A DNA stretch of 64,000 nucleotides from Paraphoma chrysanthemicola (taxonomy: Eukaryota; Ascomycota; Dothideomycetes; Pleosporales; Phaeosphaeriaceae): positions 2,139,096-2,203,095 of the forward strand of contig JAGMWG010000004.1 in assembly GCA_020744225.1 (NCBI GenBank), given 5' to 3'. A program made the translations under genes and the position numbers. Under the pieces are notes generated by a model that saw only the letters and a program-made list of their open reading frames with translations, was not told the origin of the DNA and searched no databases. Each line of letters opens with the position of its first letter. The stretch's first letter is position 1. Of this stretch, positions 10,583 through 21,845 are shown one piece after another.

Positions 10583-11415
10583 ATGCGTCTGTTGCTTCTC
10601 GCCATTACCGCGCTCGTTGCTGTCGCTTTCGGAGCTCCTGCGCCGTCCGAAGAGGTCGCTCACACCGTTGCTGGCAGTGTTGTGACGAACAAAGGCGTCC
10701 TCTACGAGATGCAAGATCTCGGCCAGGAGATCCGCGCCTTCGCTGGCAAGGTCGACGACGGCTACTATCCGCACCCAGCCACCTACAAGATCAACGAGGG
10801 CTTCAAGTGTCGCTTCTACCTGTAAGTGTGCTTGGTGGAAGCTATATGGCTTCAGTGATACATTGACTTTTCAATTGACCTGACGATCCGACAGCGACTC
10901 TACACGCGGTGTAGGAACACTTATTGGCGAGTTCACCGGCTCCGGCGACTTCGGCAACAACTGGGTGGCTTTCTACGCCTGCTGGCACACGACCGCAGTC
11001 GTGATCCAGCGCGAGCCGGAGCCGGCTGGTAGCGAAGTGATCCCATGTGGCTACACACTCACCGCCAACGGTGGCAACCCATCTCTCTCCGAAACTGGCA
11101 AGAATCCTACTCGGCTGCGGTACTTCGCGATCAACGGCGTACCGTACGTGCCAGTACGCTACCACGTCAAGCAGAACTGCGGTTGTCGTTTCTATAGGTG
11201 AGTGAACCCTGTATGGATGTAGTCCATTTTTCTGCGACAATCGTGGTCGACGAAAAGCCGCGAAGCCATCCAGCCTCTAGCATGAGCACAAACTAATTCG
11301 TACTAGCAACACCGGACGAGGCGGTGCCGAGCTCATCAAAGAGGTGGTTGGCGTAGCGGATGGAGACTTTGGAGGCAAGACAGCCTTGCAGTATGAGTGC
11401 TGGATCGGACAGTAG
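10583..11415 (+). CDS. secreted protein with internal duplication
   Basis: Exons 10583-10821, 10895-11197 and 11307-11415 give 216 residues. The signal peptide is MRLLLLAITALVAVAFGA. Two related modules follow: CRFY-x4-TRGVGTLIGE...GDFG...YACW (residues ~77-113) and CRFY-x3-TGRGGAELIKE...GDFG...YECW (~177-214). Each module is interrupted by a phase-2 intron at the same place, right after CRFY plus one residue. The duplication therefore copied exon, intron and exon. Even Cys-Trp spacing suggests each module forms its own disulfide-bonded fold. No family is recognised. It lies 280 bp downstream of another secreted-protein gene on the same strand. Confidence 0.8.
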
Positions 11416-12004
11416 GATGCAGTACGCTGCAATAGTAGGAGCTATTATGGTGAACGGGACGGGTCGCAATTTGTGGCGGAGGTTAGATGGCTTTGATGCG
11501 AAGAGGTGTGGGTGGCAAGAGATAGTAGAGTGATAGGAACTGCGAATTCCACAAACTCCATCTGCCGAATGACTCCCCTGCTCGGGAAATGTATTACTCA
11601 ACTGCATGTGCAGCGATCCTCGTGAAGTCGAGGCTTCATACCGACACGCTCGTGAATTTCATGCAAAGTGCGTCATATTGAGAAGCCCGTTGGTGTTTCG
11701 AGGGCTTGCAGCATTCGTTATCATGGCGATATTATCATTAAGTGGTACTTTGAAGATAGACGGGACTCGATATGCCAAAGGAGTAGCAGTAGTGGAGGTG
11801 GAGCCGCTGGTAATGCTAGCTTCATCTTGTTCTTATCGATAAGCTCCACCAAAAATTTGGACCGTCGTAGCATCGACCGACCACCTGCAACAATTTACTC
11901 AAACACACCTCACCACATCCACATACTGAGCATCCCCAGCGCCGAACCAGAAAACTGTCACCAGACTACGATACCAGAGTTAAAATATACGCAGCGCCAC
12001 AACA
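11416..12004. promoter_or_regulatory. intergenic / IMP4 upstream region
   Basis: No coding frame is supported. The pyrimidine- and ACA-rich stretch just before 12005 looks like the 5' leader of IMP4. Confidence 0.4.
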
Positions 12005-12943
12005 ATGATCCGCAAACAAGCCCGCGAACGTCGCGACTACCTCTACCGCCGGGCTCTCACCCTTCGCGACGCCGAACTCGCCAGCAAGCGCGCCGCCCTC
12101 AAAGCCTCGCTTGCCTCAGGCAAGCCGCTCAATAAGGAAGTCGCCGACGACGAGACCCTGCGACAAGACTACAAGTACGACGAATCGCGCGCCGACCGCA
12201 CCGCAGAAGAGGAACTTGGCCTCGATGACGAATATGCACAATTAAGCGGCGTCGTAGACCCGCGGATATTGGTGACAACGTCAAGAGATCCAAGTTCGAG
12301 ACTAGGAACGTTTGCGAAAGAGATACGACTGTTGTTGCCGACAAGTATACGGTTGAATCGCGGAAACCTCATCCTGAACAATCTCGTCTCGAGCGCGCAA
12401 TCTTCTGGTCTCAGCGACATCGTGCTGTTGCATGAACACCGTGGAACGCCCACGGCGCTCACAGTCGGCCATTTCCCGCACGGACCGACGGCGAGCTTCT
12501 CCTTACACAACGTGGTTCTGCGCGCCGACATACCGAATAGTGAGAGGGGAACAGTGTCAGAAAGTTATCCACATCTCATCTTCGAGGGTTTTTCGACCAA
12601 GCTGGGACAGAGGGTTGTGCAGGTCTTAAAACACCTGTTTCCACCACGGGAAGGAAACGCAAAGGTTGGGAACAGGGTTGTTACGTATGTCAATTGTCTG
12701 AAGTTGTTTCAGGGTAAATGCTAATGTGAATACAGATTCAAGAACATCGAAGACACGATCGAAGTCCGACACCACATTTTCGTCAAGACGGGGTATCAGG
12801 CTGTGGAGCTCGCGGAGGTGGGACCGAGGATGAGCATGCGGTTGTTTGAGATTAGGGCAGGGACGCTGGATAATAAGGAGGGTGATGTGGAGTGGCATCT
12901 CAACCAGTATACGAGGACGGGACGGAAGAAGGAATATCTATGA
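12005..12943 (+). CDS. IMP4: U3 snoRNP protein IMP4 (Brix domain)
   Basis: Exons 12005-12684 and 12736-12943 give 295 residues, close to the usual ~290. IMP4 is part of the Mpp10-Imp3-Imp4 subcomplex of the U3 snoRNP, needed in the nucleolus for early 18S rRNA processing. The start MIRKQARERRDYLYRRA is characteristic. The Brix domain follows from about residue 85 (PRILVTTSRDPSSRL) through HFPHGPTASF and PHLIFEGFSTKLGQRV to the C-terminus, which ends in EWHLNQYTRTGRKKEYL. The 51-nt intron is phase 2 (GTATGT...ATACAG). It is convergent with ORC6, with about 200 bp between the stops. Confidence 0.96.
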
Positions 12944-13140
12944 ATTATTTGTTGGGGGATGCGAATGGAAGACGTGGATGCGCGGGGGTTGGTGGAGTGC
13001 TTATGGTTCATGGTTTTGACCTACAGCAGACAGGGCGTGCTAAGATACCCAAGAAGATATGCATCACGGTCAGAAGGTCATGCATTTATACTTCCGAATA
13101 TCAAGTTGCGAATATCCAGTTGTTGATGATCCCGAAGATA

Positions 13141-14288
13141 TCATTCAGCAGCCTCAATCTCCTCCACCCTCGCCATGATCCCCTGCTTCCACCGTTGATA
13201 CTCCTCTCTCTGCCGTTCGCCCAGATAATCAGTCGCATCCTGCATCATCGTCCCCAATCCAATATAAGCGCTCCCACCGCTCCTCATCCCCACGTTCCTC
13301 CCCGAACCACTACGCCCATTCGACTCCGTATGCTCAACGCCCTCCATCTCATCCCCATCGCCATCCTGCATGACATTCAAAAACCACTCCATACGCAACC
13401 ATCCCTCCGACTGTGCCATAGGTAGCATTTCTTCCACCTCGACAGAAAGTTCGTCGTGCGTGAAATCGACCGCAACAGGAAGTTCGAGCAACGACTTCAT
13501 GGCCGTCTCGCGCAATTCATCGTACTCCGCGGGCGTAACGTCCGTGTCTCGCATCTTGGTGAGGACGTAGAAGAAGACGACAGCGATGAGGCCGCAGATA
13601 CGCACGTCTGGGACATCGCTTGGGACTGCGTGTGATGTGGTGCCAGTCCGTCGAGAGCGCTTACTCGGTGTATCCGGTGCGGCGGCAGCCATGCGCGCGA
13701 GTAAAGGTAATATGCTCTCCACACCTGTAAATATATTCGGCGCAGCGCGGGGAGAATTGGCGTTCTTTAGCAGGCTGCGTATCGCGGGCATGACCCATTC
13801 TGGGACTTGAGTAGTGTGGTCATCGAGCTTGCGTGTGCTTCGTGGTGTTTTGCGACCGCTTAGTGGTGTCTTTGGTGTTGTTCGCGCGGACGCGGAGGCA
13901 GATGTTATCTTCTTGCTTGGTGTTTGTGGTTCGCGTGTGGACTCGGGGGCGGGGAGTGCGCTGCTGAGGTAGTTGTATAGTTTCTTGTATATCCGGGGTG
14001 GACATGGTGGGCGGGAGACGATGGTGGGGAGGTTGAAGCGCTTTTTTGATCTATTGAAATATAATTAGCGCTACATCTGTGGTACTGTGATTAAGAGCGT
14101 TACCTCTCGCATGCTAATTGTGCGCATGCATATGGTCGTGCGATCTCCTCGTCGGGCTTGAGTGAGTTCGCAACACTTCGGGAACGAGCGAGGAGCGAAA
14201 GGGCTAGCTCGACGAGTTCTGGTGGGAGAGGACCATTCAATGCAGGAACAAGCCCAGTTAGGGCTTGCTCAACGCTTGATTTGCTCAT
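13141..14288 (-). CDS. ORC6: origin recognition complex subunit 6
   Basis: Exons 14288-14104 and 14050-13141 give 364 residues. ORC6 is the smallest ORC subunit, acting in MCM loading at replication origins. The N-terminal TFIIB-like helical domain (residues 1-60) reads through the splice into RPPCPPRIYKKLYNYL, the typical fungal ORC6 signature. A basic, Ser/Thr/Pro-rich linker carries several TP/SP sites, as expected of CDK-regulated ORC6. The C-terminal helical region (about 170-364) ends in a QRWKQGIMARVEEIE helix. The 53-nt intron is phase 2 with a GCTAAT branch site. Confidence 0.9.
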
Positions 14289-14791
14289 TAGTTTGGGGTT
14301 CAGGGATTACGGTTACAGTTACGGTTACGGTGGGCGATGACGACGGTGAAGGCTGTGAGCGCGTCTGGTCGCGTCGGCGATGGTAGCGGGCTTCACGTGA
14401 GCACGTGCACCCCTAACATTGCTCATGCCCCGTGCCACACCCACATCATACGTTGAGAAGTCTCGAGGAATCTCTTCAGTATGAGAACTGTCCATCAGCG
14501 AGCTCGCATGCATTATGCTCGTGGACTCTGCTGAAAGATGCTCGTGGTCGGCATGCCGATTACAGTTTAGCGCGCTGAGTCCGACCAGCGGCCTTCCTTT
14601 TCAAGCCGTGCAACAATACTCCACGCAAGCTCCATCTGCCTGAGCGCATCAATGGCGTAACGCTTACTGCCTTGCATGGCCATGGAGGTATAAGAATGAA
14701 AGAAATGTACTTGCTTCTTGACTGACACGCCACATTGACGAGCAATTACCACTCCAATCTTTTCGACCTGTATTCACCCTTTGCACTCACC
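14289..14791. promoter_or_regulatory. divergent spacer between ORC6 and the ABM gene
   Basis: Contains a short (GGTTAC/GTTACG) run next to the ORC6 start (about 14308-14336). No gene is seen. It should hold both promoters. Confidence 0.4.
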
Positions 14792-15436
14792 ATGTCCGTC
14801 ACCGAGATCGCCCTTCTGCGCCTATCATCTGAAGCCAGCCTCAACGATGCGGAACTCCGATCAAAGCTTGTTCACGCAAAAACAGTCATGCAAGACTTCA
14901 CCGGCCGATCTTTCTACTACTTCGAGCAGATCGAAGATACTTCAAAGGTGTACATTGTTGGCGAGTGGGAGTCGCTCGATCAACACATGAGCAGTTTCAT
15001 ACCCAGCGAGGCAAACCAGGCGCTTTTAGAGGCCTTGAAGGACGACTTGACCGTAGAGTGGCTGCTGCACGTCGACGTCTCGCATGGCAGTCTTCCTCTG
15101 CCAAAGTCCGAAAGTGACAAGGCCAAAGCTCTACGCGGCGAGGCAGTCATCAGCGTAGTACGCCACTTCATCAAGACCGGAGAAAAGTCGAACTTTCAGC
15201 AAACCTTTGAGGAGAACAAGCAATATCTGCAGGAATTCCTCACAGAAGGTGCATTGGGTGGAGGGTGGCGTATTGATAAAGAGGATGGCAAGGATGAGTG
15301 GATGTTGCTTTGCCCGTGGACGAACGTGAAGCAACACGGAGATTTTGCGAGCAACCCTGGCTTCGACAAGTATGGTCAGATCCGCGGCTATCTCGATGGG
15401 GCTGAGATCAAGCATGCTAAGCTTTTAGACATTTGA
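14792..15436 (+). CDS. ABM-type dimeric alpha/beta-barrel protein
   Basis: Single exon, 214 residues, starting MSVTEIALLRL. The N-terminal ~105 residues match the antibiotic-biosynthesis-monooxygenase / stress-responsive barrel layout: strand EIALLRL, a helix with repeated acidic residues, FYYFEQIED, then YIVGEWESLDQH followed by a helix. A second, weaker barrel repeat may occupy 115-214 (AVISVVRHFI, WMLLCPWTN). Such proteins occur as cofactor-free monooxygenases or small-ligand binders, often beside oxidative enzymes. Here a P450 follows 480 bp downstream on the same strand. The first ATG of the frame is used. Confidence 0.75.
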   Translation: MSVTEIALLRLSSEASLNDAELRSKLVHAKTVMQDFTGRSFYYFEQIEDTSKVYIVGEWESLDQHMSSFIPSEANQALLEALKDDLTVEWLLHVDVSHGSLPLPKSESDKAKALRGEAVISVVRHFIKTGEKSNFQQTFEENKQYLQEFLTEGALGGGWRIDKEDGKDEWMLLCPWTNVKQHGDFASNPGFDKYGQIRGYLDGAEIKHAKLLDI

Positions 15437-15919
15437 TGCTTGTCTGTCCTCACATTTCCCTGCTGTCTGAAATCCGCATTCATACAGCCAAATTCACACT
15501 AGTCTTCCTTCCAATAACAACTGCAATACGTCAGTCTGCAAGATCTTGTTCATTCTCAATCGGCCTCCACGCCCGGCAGCCATTGTTAAAGTTCCACGTC
15601 CTGTTCTCAGCATCGCAGCAGGACATTCTGATAACTTTATTCTTAGTGCATCGCAAGCTCCAGGGATCATAGGGTGCCGACACACGGAAATCCAGCTAAT
15701 GATTGAAAATTTCGACATTTCCGAAAGGCTTCGTGGGCCGAAAAGTTCAAGAGTGGGAGTGTTGGCTTCTGATAAGGCCCAATTCCGTTATCTCGGAAAT
15801 GATCCGAGACGACCCCTCACAACCCGCGATACCAACAATCGCGCTTGACGTAGTCCTGCATTGATCGCTTATAAGACGTGGGCTGGTCCTATGAATATGT
15901 GTCATTGTGCAACGTGATC
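15437..15919. promoter_or_regulatory. spacer upstream of the P450 gene
   Basis: No supported coding frame. It contains the upstream region of the P450. Confidence 0.4.
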
Positions 15920-17663
15920 ATGGAATTCACCGTCATACAACAGCTACGCGAGGCACCACTGGGGTATGGAACGTTGGCGGTAGTCGCAACTGTGCTCTGT
16001 ACTTTCATCTACAAAGTGAGGCATTCTTGGATTGTACACTTCGAGGCTGACTCAAAAAGCTGCTCACACGAACCGATATTCCGTATATACGTGGCATTCC
16101 TGAGATACCTGGGGCACTCCCCGTGACCGGTCACCTCACGCAACTTGGAGACGACCATGCGACAGTGTGCGAAAAGTGGTGGCGCCAGTATGGAAATTCT
16201 GTCTTTCAAGTCAGACTTGGCAACACGCGCGCCGTGATTGTCAGCTCGTTCGAAGATTGCAAGAAAATTCTCATCTCCAACTCACAAGGCTTGATTGATC
16301 GTCCCAAACTGTTCACTTTTCATGGGCTCATATCTTCAACACAAGGATTCACCATCGGTAGCTCGCCATGGGACGAGAGCTGCAGGAACAAGAGGAAAGC
16401 TGCTTCAACAACACTGAGCAAGGCTATGATGAAGAATTACTACAATATGTTCGACCTCGAATCGTATTGCATTGTACGCGATTTACACCGCGATAGCAAA
16501 GGAGGCGCTATGGAAGTCAGCATCCGACCATACATACAGCGATACGCCCTCAACACGACATTGACTCTCTGTTACGGCATACGCATGGATGCTGTATACG
16601 ATGATCTCTTGCGTGAGATTCTCTACGTCGGGTCTGCCATCTCTCTTCTGCGGTCCGCATCCGAGAACTATCAGGACTATGTTCCCATACTTCGCTACCT
16701 CCCGAATAACGAGAAGAATAGAAGGTCAAAGGAGCTGCGTGAACGCCGTGATAAGTACCTGGACGAGCTGCTGAACAAGGTCCGCGAGATGATCAAAAAG
16801 GGGACAGAAAAGCCCTGTATCAGTGCAGCCATACTGAAAGATGAAGAGACACGCCTAAGCGGAGTCGAAGTGAGCTCAATCTGTCTGTCCTTGGTTTCTG
16901 GAGGTTTCGAAACAATTCCCGGAACACTCGTTTCCTGTATCGGCTCTTTGTCTACGCCAGAGGGTCAAAAGTATCAAGAGCGTGCTTACCAGGAGATCAG
17001 AAAGGTCTACCCTGACCTCAAAGACGCATGGACTAGCGAATTCGAGAAGGAAAACGTACCGTACTTCAATGCAATTGTGAAGGAGGCAGGTCGATACTAC
17101 ACAGTCAGCAATATGAGCTTGCCGCGCAAGACGATGACAGATGTTCGGTGGGGAGAAGCGGTCATACCAAAAGGCACAATGGTTCTGATCAATGCGCAAG
17201 CTGGCAATCATGGTGAGTAGAAGCGCTCATCTTCTTTTCTTTCCTTTCACTGATATGTACAGATGTCGACTATTGGGGACCAGATGCCGCAACATTCAAC
17301 CCTGAGCGCTGGCTCGACCTTCCAAATCCAACAGAGCCGTCGGCGCTCTACACGGAAAAGCCCTCAAGCAGCACACCGCACCTCTCATTTGGTGCAGGCT
17401 CGAGATCGTGTCCCGGCGCAACAATCGCCAGCAAGCTCATCAACTCTGCTCTGTTCCGCATCCTATCGCTTTACAAAATTGAAGCTAGTGAGTCCGAGCC
17501 GCCAAACACGGACTATGTGGACTACAACGCCATCAAGAGCGCGCTCGTTGCGATACCGAGAGACTTCAAGATTAAGTTGACGCCGAGAGATGGGACTGGT
17601 GATCTTGCGAGAGAGCTGCTGAGCAGCGGCGAGGAGAGGACAAGGGACCTCTACAAAGAGTAG
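15920..17663 (+). CDS. cytochrome P450 (CYP504-like)
   Basis: Exons 15920-16015, 16060-17212 and 17263-17663 give 549 residues. The first intron is only 44 nt and ends in AAG. Order: N-terminal membrane anchor (about residues 17-31), proline-rich hinge (IPEIPGALPVTGHL), I-helix SGGFETIPGT (312-321), K-helix ExxR in KEAGR, PERW, and the haem loop FGAGSRSCPG with ligand Cys466. The I-helix and the sequence after it (SCIGSL) resemble the CYP504 phenylacetate hydroxylases, which open the homogentisate route for phenylacetate catabolism. That subfamily call is from memory. It acts at the ER with NADPH-P450 reductase. Confidence 0.9.
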
Positions 17664-17876
17664 TCATCAAACATATTACCGGCGTATCAAACAGTACAAT
17701 CCGTCGCCAATATGATAAGTCTGGTGAAAATGACTGTGGGGGGTGTGATCACTACGTCCTTCCACGTTTACCCATGGTCGTTTGCAGTCGTCTCTCACCC
17801 TGGCGCTAGACTGAGCAGTGCGCAAATCCTCCTCAGCGTCGTTCATTTCCTTCCAATTGGCAGAAACTTGCCAACC

Positions 17877-19317
17877 ATGTACTTCACAAGACTCGCCGCT
17901 GCCTTAGCGGGCTTGGTTGCCACGGCTACTGCAGGATACTTCGACCGCAATGATTATGCCGACAATGCAATGTGGGACAGATATGTCCAGAAAGGCGAGC
18001 ACTTCAAATGTCTCATGGTCGCCACAGACGTTGGTGCTGGATTTCTCATTCAGGACACTCGAAAGCCTCCGTCGGCTGCGAGCCGATGGACCGGCGACCT
18101 GCAACGTAAGTCTAGCTCAACCGGCAATTCTATACACGTGCGCTTGCTCATGCAGCTCGACAGAAGAGTTGAAGACATGGTTCTGGCACGAAGGCCCCAC
18201 TAAAAGGGGTACTAACTGCGACTGCGACAAGATGAGACTCACGAACGTCTTCCAGGGCCTGGGTCTGAATGGCAAGCCGATGTGGTCGGATGAAGGACAG
18301 CCAGCGGGTGGTGACAATGTTTGCGCGAACATCGAGCATATCAACTCGTACGACTTCATAGATCCGACGGCGGACAAGAAGATAAAGAAAGCACCGAAAC
18401 TGCAAAAGTACAAAGTTGGTGAGAAAGAGTTTTCGGTAAGCGGGCACTTGCTGTTCGGGACCTGGCTTCCGTTGAGGAAGCTTTTGTTACAAAGATGATA
18501 ATGCTAACGTACTGACAGGCCACGGGTGCCTTTTTCGAATTTGCTTGGAACTTCAATGGCGGAGGTTCGTCGCTCATATCTTCTAGCTCCCTTTCTCTCC
18601 TAAACTGATTTCATCTAGCCATCATCGGCAAGAACCTCGAGGGTCCCGCTGTAGCGGCGAAATGGAATTGGGCGAACGACGGCCCATGGACAAAAGAAGA
18701 TCTACCTGTTCTATCACACTGCTCAGAAATCTACTGGGCGTATTGGGCGCGCGGTAATCCGAACATCCGGGGTTTGAGGATTTATGGCGCACACAACGTG
18801 GTGAACGATGCGACTAGCAAATTGGTGGCGCGGGCGTTTCGGAACAAGGATGTGGAAAAGTTGACGAGCTGGCCGGGTGTAGAGTTTGCGGCGGGCACGC
18901 CTGAGGGAACGGCGTTGATTGGTACGTTGATATGCTCGGACTTCCACGATCTGCGGATGAAGGTCCTATGGTACTGGAAACTGACGATGCGTAGGGTCTC
19001 CCATCTCTGCAAGCATCGTACACATGCTCGTGGGCCACAAAGCCGAACTCGGCATCAAGCATATTACCAAAGTCACCGTTGTCACGCAAGACCCGTTACC
19101 GAGCAGGATCGAGCCAAAGTTCAAGGAGATGCATCTTTTCTTCCACATCGAAGATGTTCCGGCCGACAAGATTCCGGAGGACAAGCCTGGCGAGGAAAAG
19201 TCTGGAGACAAGGACGTCATGATGGGCTTAACGTCGAGAGTTAGACGAATTGTGAGATCCTTGGACAGAAGGAGCGAGGGGGATAATGTAGTACGGGTAC
19301 ATAAGTTCAGATTCTAG
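17877..19317 (+). CDS. large secreted protein of unknown function, 5 exons
   Basis: Exons 17877-18105, 18164-18435, 18519-18564, 18619-18921 and 18995-19317 give 390 residues with consistent phases. The first acceptor is the second available CAG, because the first would give a TGA. A signal peptide (residues 1-19, ending TATAG) is followed by a Trp/Gly-rich region with six or so cysteines in the first two thirds, then a basic, acidic-rich tail (PEDKPGEEKSGDKD) ending in an Arg-rich helix. I recognise no domain. Exon 3 is only 46 nt. It could be an extracellular enzyme-like or adhesin-like protein. Confidence 0.7.
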
Positions 19318-19426
19318 GCAGCAGAGAGCTTTCGATGATCTTCTAGAGATCGGCTGTCCCATTTCAGGCCATGATCTAGCATAAGTACATACTCCAAGCA
19401 TCTTGCAATCCACTTCATCACTCACT

Positions 19427-20140
19427 TCACGATCGCCGCGGCTGTCTTGTCATGCAATAATGGTAATCCAATCCTTCTCCTCCCCACGGCTTCCTATCCC
19501 ACTCAAGGACCTCGCGCACCTCAAATCCCGCCTTCTCATACAACCCCTTCCCAACACCCGTCGCATCCAAGTAAGTGACTAACCCTTCTTCATCAGCCTT
19601 CTTCATTCCCCAATCCAGTAGTAGCGTCGCTGCCCCTCGACCCCGATGATCAGGATGCGTGGCTAGACTATTAAGCATCAAGTAAGTGATCGCCGCGCCC
19701 ATCCATTTCTCTTGCGCGGCACGGAGGGGACCGAATAATGACTGCAGTGCCTCGACGCGGAGTTCTGGTGGGAGGAAAGACTGTATTTCTTGCCTCTTTT
19801 TCGGCGGAACTGGAACAGCTGACGTCGACGCCGAGTCATCCAATTCATCTCCCTGCTCTTTCACATTATGCATGCTCCACGCCGACACAGCTATGGTTCG
19901 GCCACCGTTATCAGGCGGATCGTCCTCGCCGGGTGACAAATCTGTGTCAATGATTTTCCAGTGCCAAAGATTCGGTTTGGTCAAAGCTCGCGCTCGGTCT
20001 TCTGCTACGCCGCGGATGGAGGATTCGCGAATGGGGCCGGAGTGCAGAACATCGTGGGTGGGTCCGTAGTATGCAATGGCTCGGATGCGAGCCCAGGCTA
20101 GTGCGTCGGGTGGCGCGACGGGGTGGAGTTCGAGAGGCAT
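19427..20140 (-). CDS. GNAT-family N-acetyltransferase
   Basis: Single exon, 237 residues. The acetyl-CoA pyrophosphate-binding motif A is clear: LATHPDHRGRGAATLLL, with RGRGAA at 166-171 (R-x-x-G-x-A/G). It is followed by LDATGVGKGLYEKAGF, the typical motif B with the GLYEKxGF turn. An insertion of ~50 low-complexity residues (about 68-118) precedes the core. The substrate is unknown; such fungal GNATs are usually cytosolic small-molecule acetyltransferases. It is convergent with the secreted-protein gene upstream. Confidence 0.92.
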   Translation of the reverse strand: MPLELHPVAPPDALAWARIRAIAYYGPTHDVLHSGPIRESSIRGVAEDRARALTKPNLWHWKIIDTDLSPGEDDPPDNGGRTIAVSAWSMHNVKEQGDELDDSASTSAVPVPPKKRQEIQSFLPPELRVEALQSLFGPLRAAQEKWMGAAITYLMLNSLATHPDHRGRGAATLLLDWGMKKADEEGLVTYLDATGVGKGLYEKAGFEVREVLEWDRKPWGGEGLDYHYCMTRQPRRS

Positions 20141-21231
20141 TGTGACCGAGGATTAAATGGTAAGCGATAATGGGCCCGGGTTTGGAAACGCTTGTGCTTG
20201 AAAGTTCAAAGCTTGTGCAGCTTGGCGCTCTGGGGCTGGGTGAATGTATATGTGCAGGAGTAATGAGTCAGATGATAAGACGATGAATCACGGGAAGGAT
20301 TGCGGCTGTGCATGGCTGCTTCAAATGGAGACAATCCTACCTGCCTCTTTTAAGGCTTGTCCAGGGTGTCCAATGTATTCGCACCACATGTTTTATCAAA
20401 TCATGTTTCGTCGGTGATTTTGAAAGCACTCGTCAGGTTGAGTTGAGAATCAAGCGGGGCATGACTGCACCCCGCCATATCCGGCTTGACTTTGCGACTA
20501 CGTCGATAATGCACCACGAAGCCCAAAAGCGCATAAAGGCCTGACCTGATAGCAGATTTCAAAGTGCAATAAGTCATCTTGCTGACGAAATTCACAATTT
20601 TTGAGCCGGCTAAGTCAGCATTCCTCTACTGGATGCTTGGAAACAAGTGTTACTGCTCTAGCATAGTCACAGTCCCAATACAGCAGCTGAACTACTTGTG
20701 CGTCTTTAATTGAGCAGATAGCGTTCAATATGGACTCTACTTGAATATATATTGTGTGGCCAAAGGTAGTGGCGCAGCAGAGGCTTAGCACGCCTCGGAT
20801 AAAGCCAAGAGGTCTAGATATCTACCCTCTTAGGCTGCACTTTGCGTAGGACGGCGCAGCGCGCTGATATGCATATACGAGGCTTACTGCGGGCACTTCG
20901 GCTGTGTGTAGTGCATCTGCACATGTACTGTAAATGTGGGTGCGGGTGTAGGTAGTTGACGCTACTCGTTGTTGCCTTGTAACCGCAGGGACTTAATGTG
21001 ACTTATTCTGCTTATAATATGTTTGCGATAGCCTTGCGATATAAGATCGTCCTTAACATAATACCTACATTCGTTTACTTGCTACGGGTTTCCGTCAGAA
21101 AAAGGCTATCTTGCTATAATTGTACATCACAAGCATTGTGGATACATATCGCCCCTTCCCCACTAGGCGGTACGGTCCCCTAAAAGTCCTCTTTCGCCGT
21201 GCATAACTTGCTGTGCGGATAGAGGTCGACC
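20141..21231. other. intergenic 1.1 kb, no gene seen
   Basis: Divergent spacer between the GNAT and the HINT3-like gene. It is moderately AT-rich, with no open frame showing a domain. Confidence 0.4.
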
Positions 21232-21845
21232 ATGGAAACTTTTCGCAGGGTTCTAAATTACCTTGCTCGCCTCGAATGGAAAGAGCTAAAGCAGCATGTT
21301 TGCTTGTTCTGCGATCGGAAGAATTTTGAAGAAATTGTCTACGACGTAAGGCGTCCCGCGATCCCGAAAACCAATGGCTAATTGTTCAGGACGAGGAAAT
21401 AATAGCAATCAAGAACCGCACGGCTGCTGGAAAGCATCACTGGCTGTTGATGCCAATCAGTCCGCCATTCCGCCACATTCGGGACATAGAAGCCCTCGAA
21501 GCAGCGGACATTCCTTTGCGTAAGTCACATCTTCCCACTTGAGCGGAACTGACTCCGCTGCAAGTCACCAAGTTCGAGAAGACAAAACAGCGTCTGCTGT
21601 CGCAACATTGCGCAGATGTCTCTCCCTCCGATGTCCACTCAGGCTACCATCGAGGCCGACGAGTTTTGATAGGTAACATCTACTACCCCGATACCATCTC
21701 CATCCACCACATCCATCTCCATATCATAGTGGAGCCGCGACCACTCCTTAAGTTTTTCAAATATCCACCTTGGCTGCCTCTGATGTGGAAATCCGACAGG
21801 ACGGTCATGGCAGAACTCCAAAGAAAGAAAGAGCGACAGCTTTAA
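21232..21845 (+). CDS. HINT3-like HIT-domain protein, 3 exons
   Basis: Exons 21232-21345, 21390-21519 and 21565-21845 give 174 residues. Both introns are very short (44 and 45 nt; GTAAGG...TTCAG and GTAAGT...GCAAG). The protein has a zinc-type CLFC pair (24-27), HHWLLMPI, RGRRVLIGN, and the nucleotide-hydrolase triad in SIHHIHLHIIVEP (H-x-H-x-H). HIT hydrolases act on nucleotide monophosphate esters or phosphoramidates. The CxxC plus the FFKYPPWLPLMW tail places it near HINT3/aprataxin-like members rather than HINT1. It probably acts in the cytosol or nucleus. The gene is easily missed because no exon is long. Confidence 0.85.
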
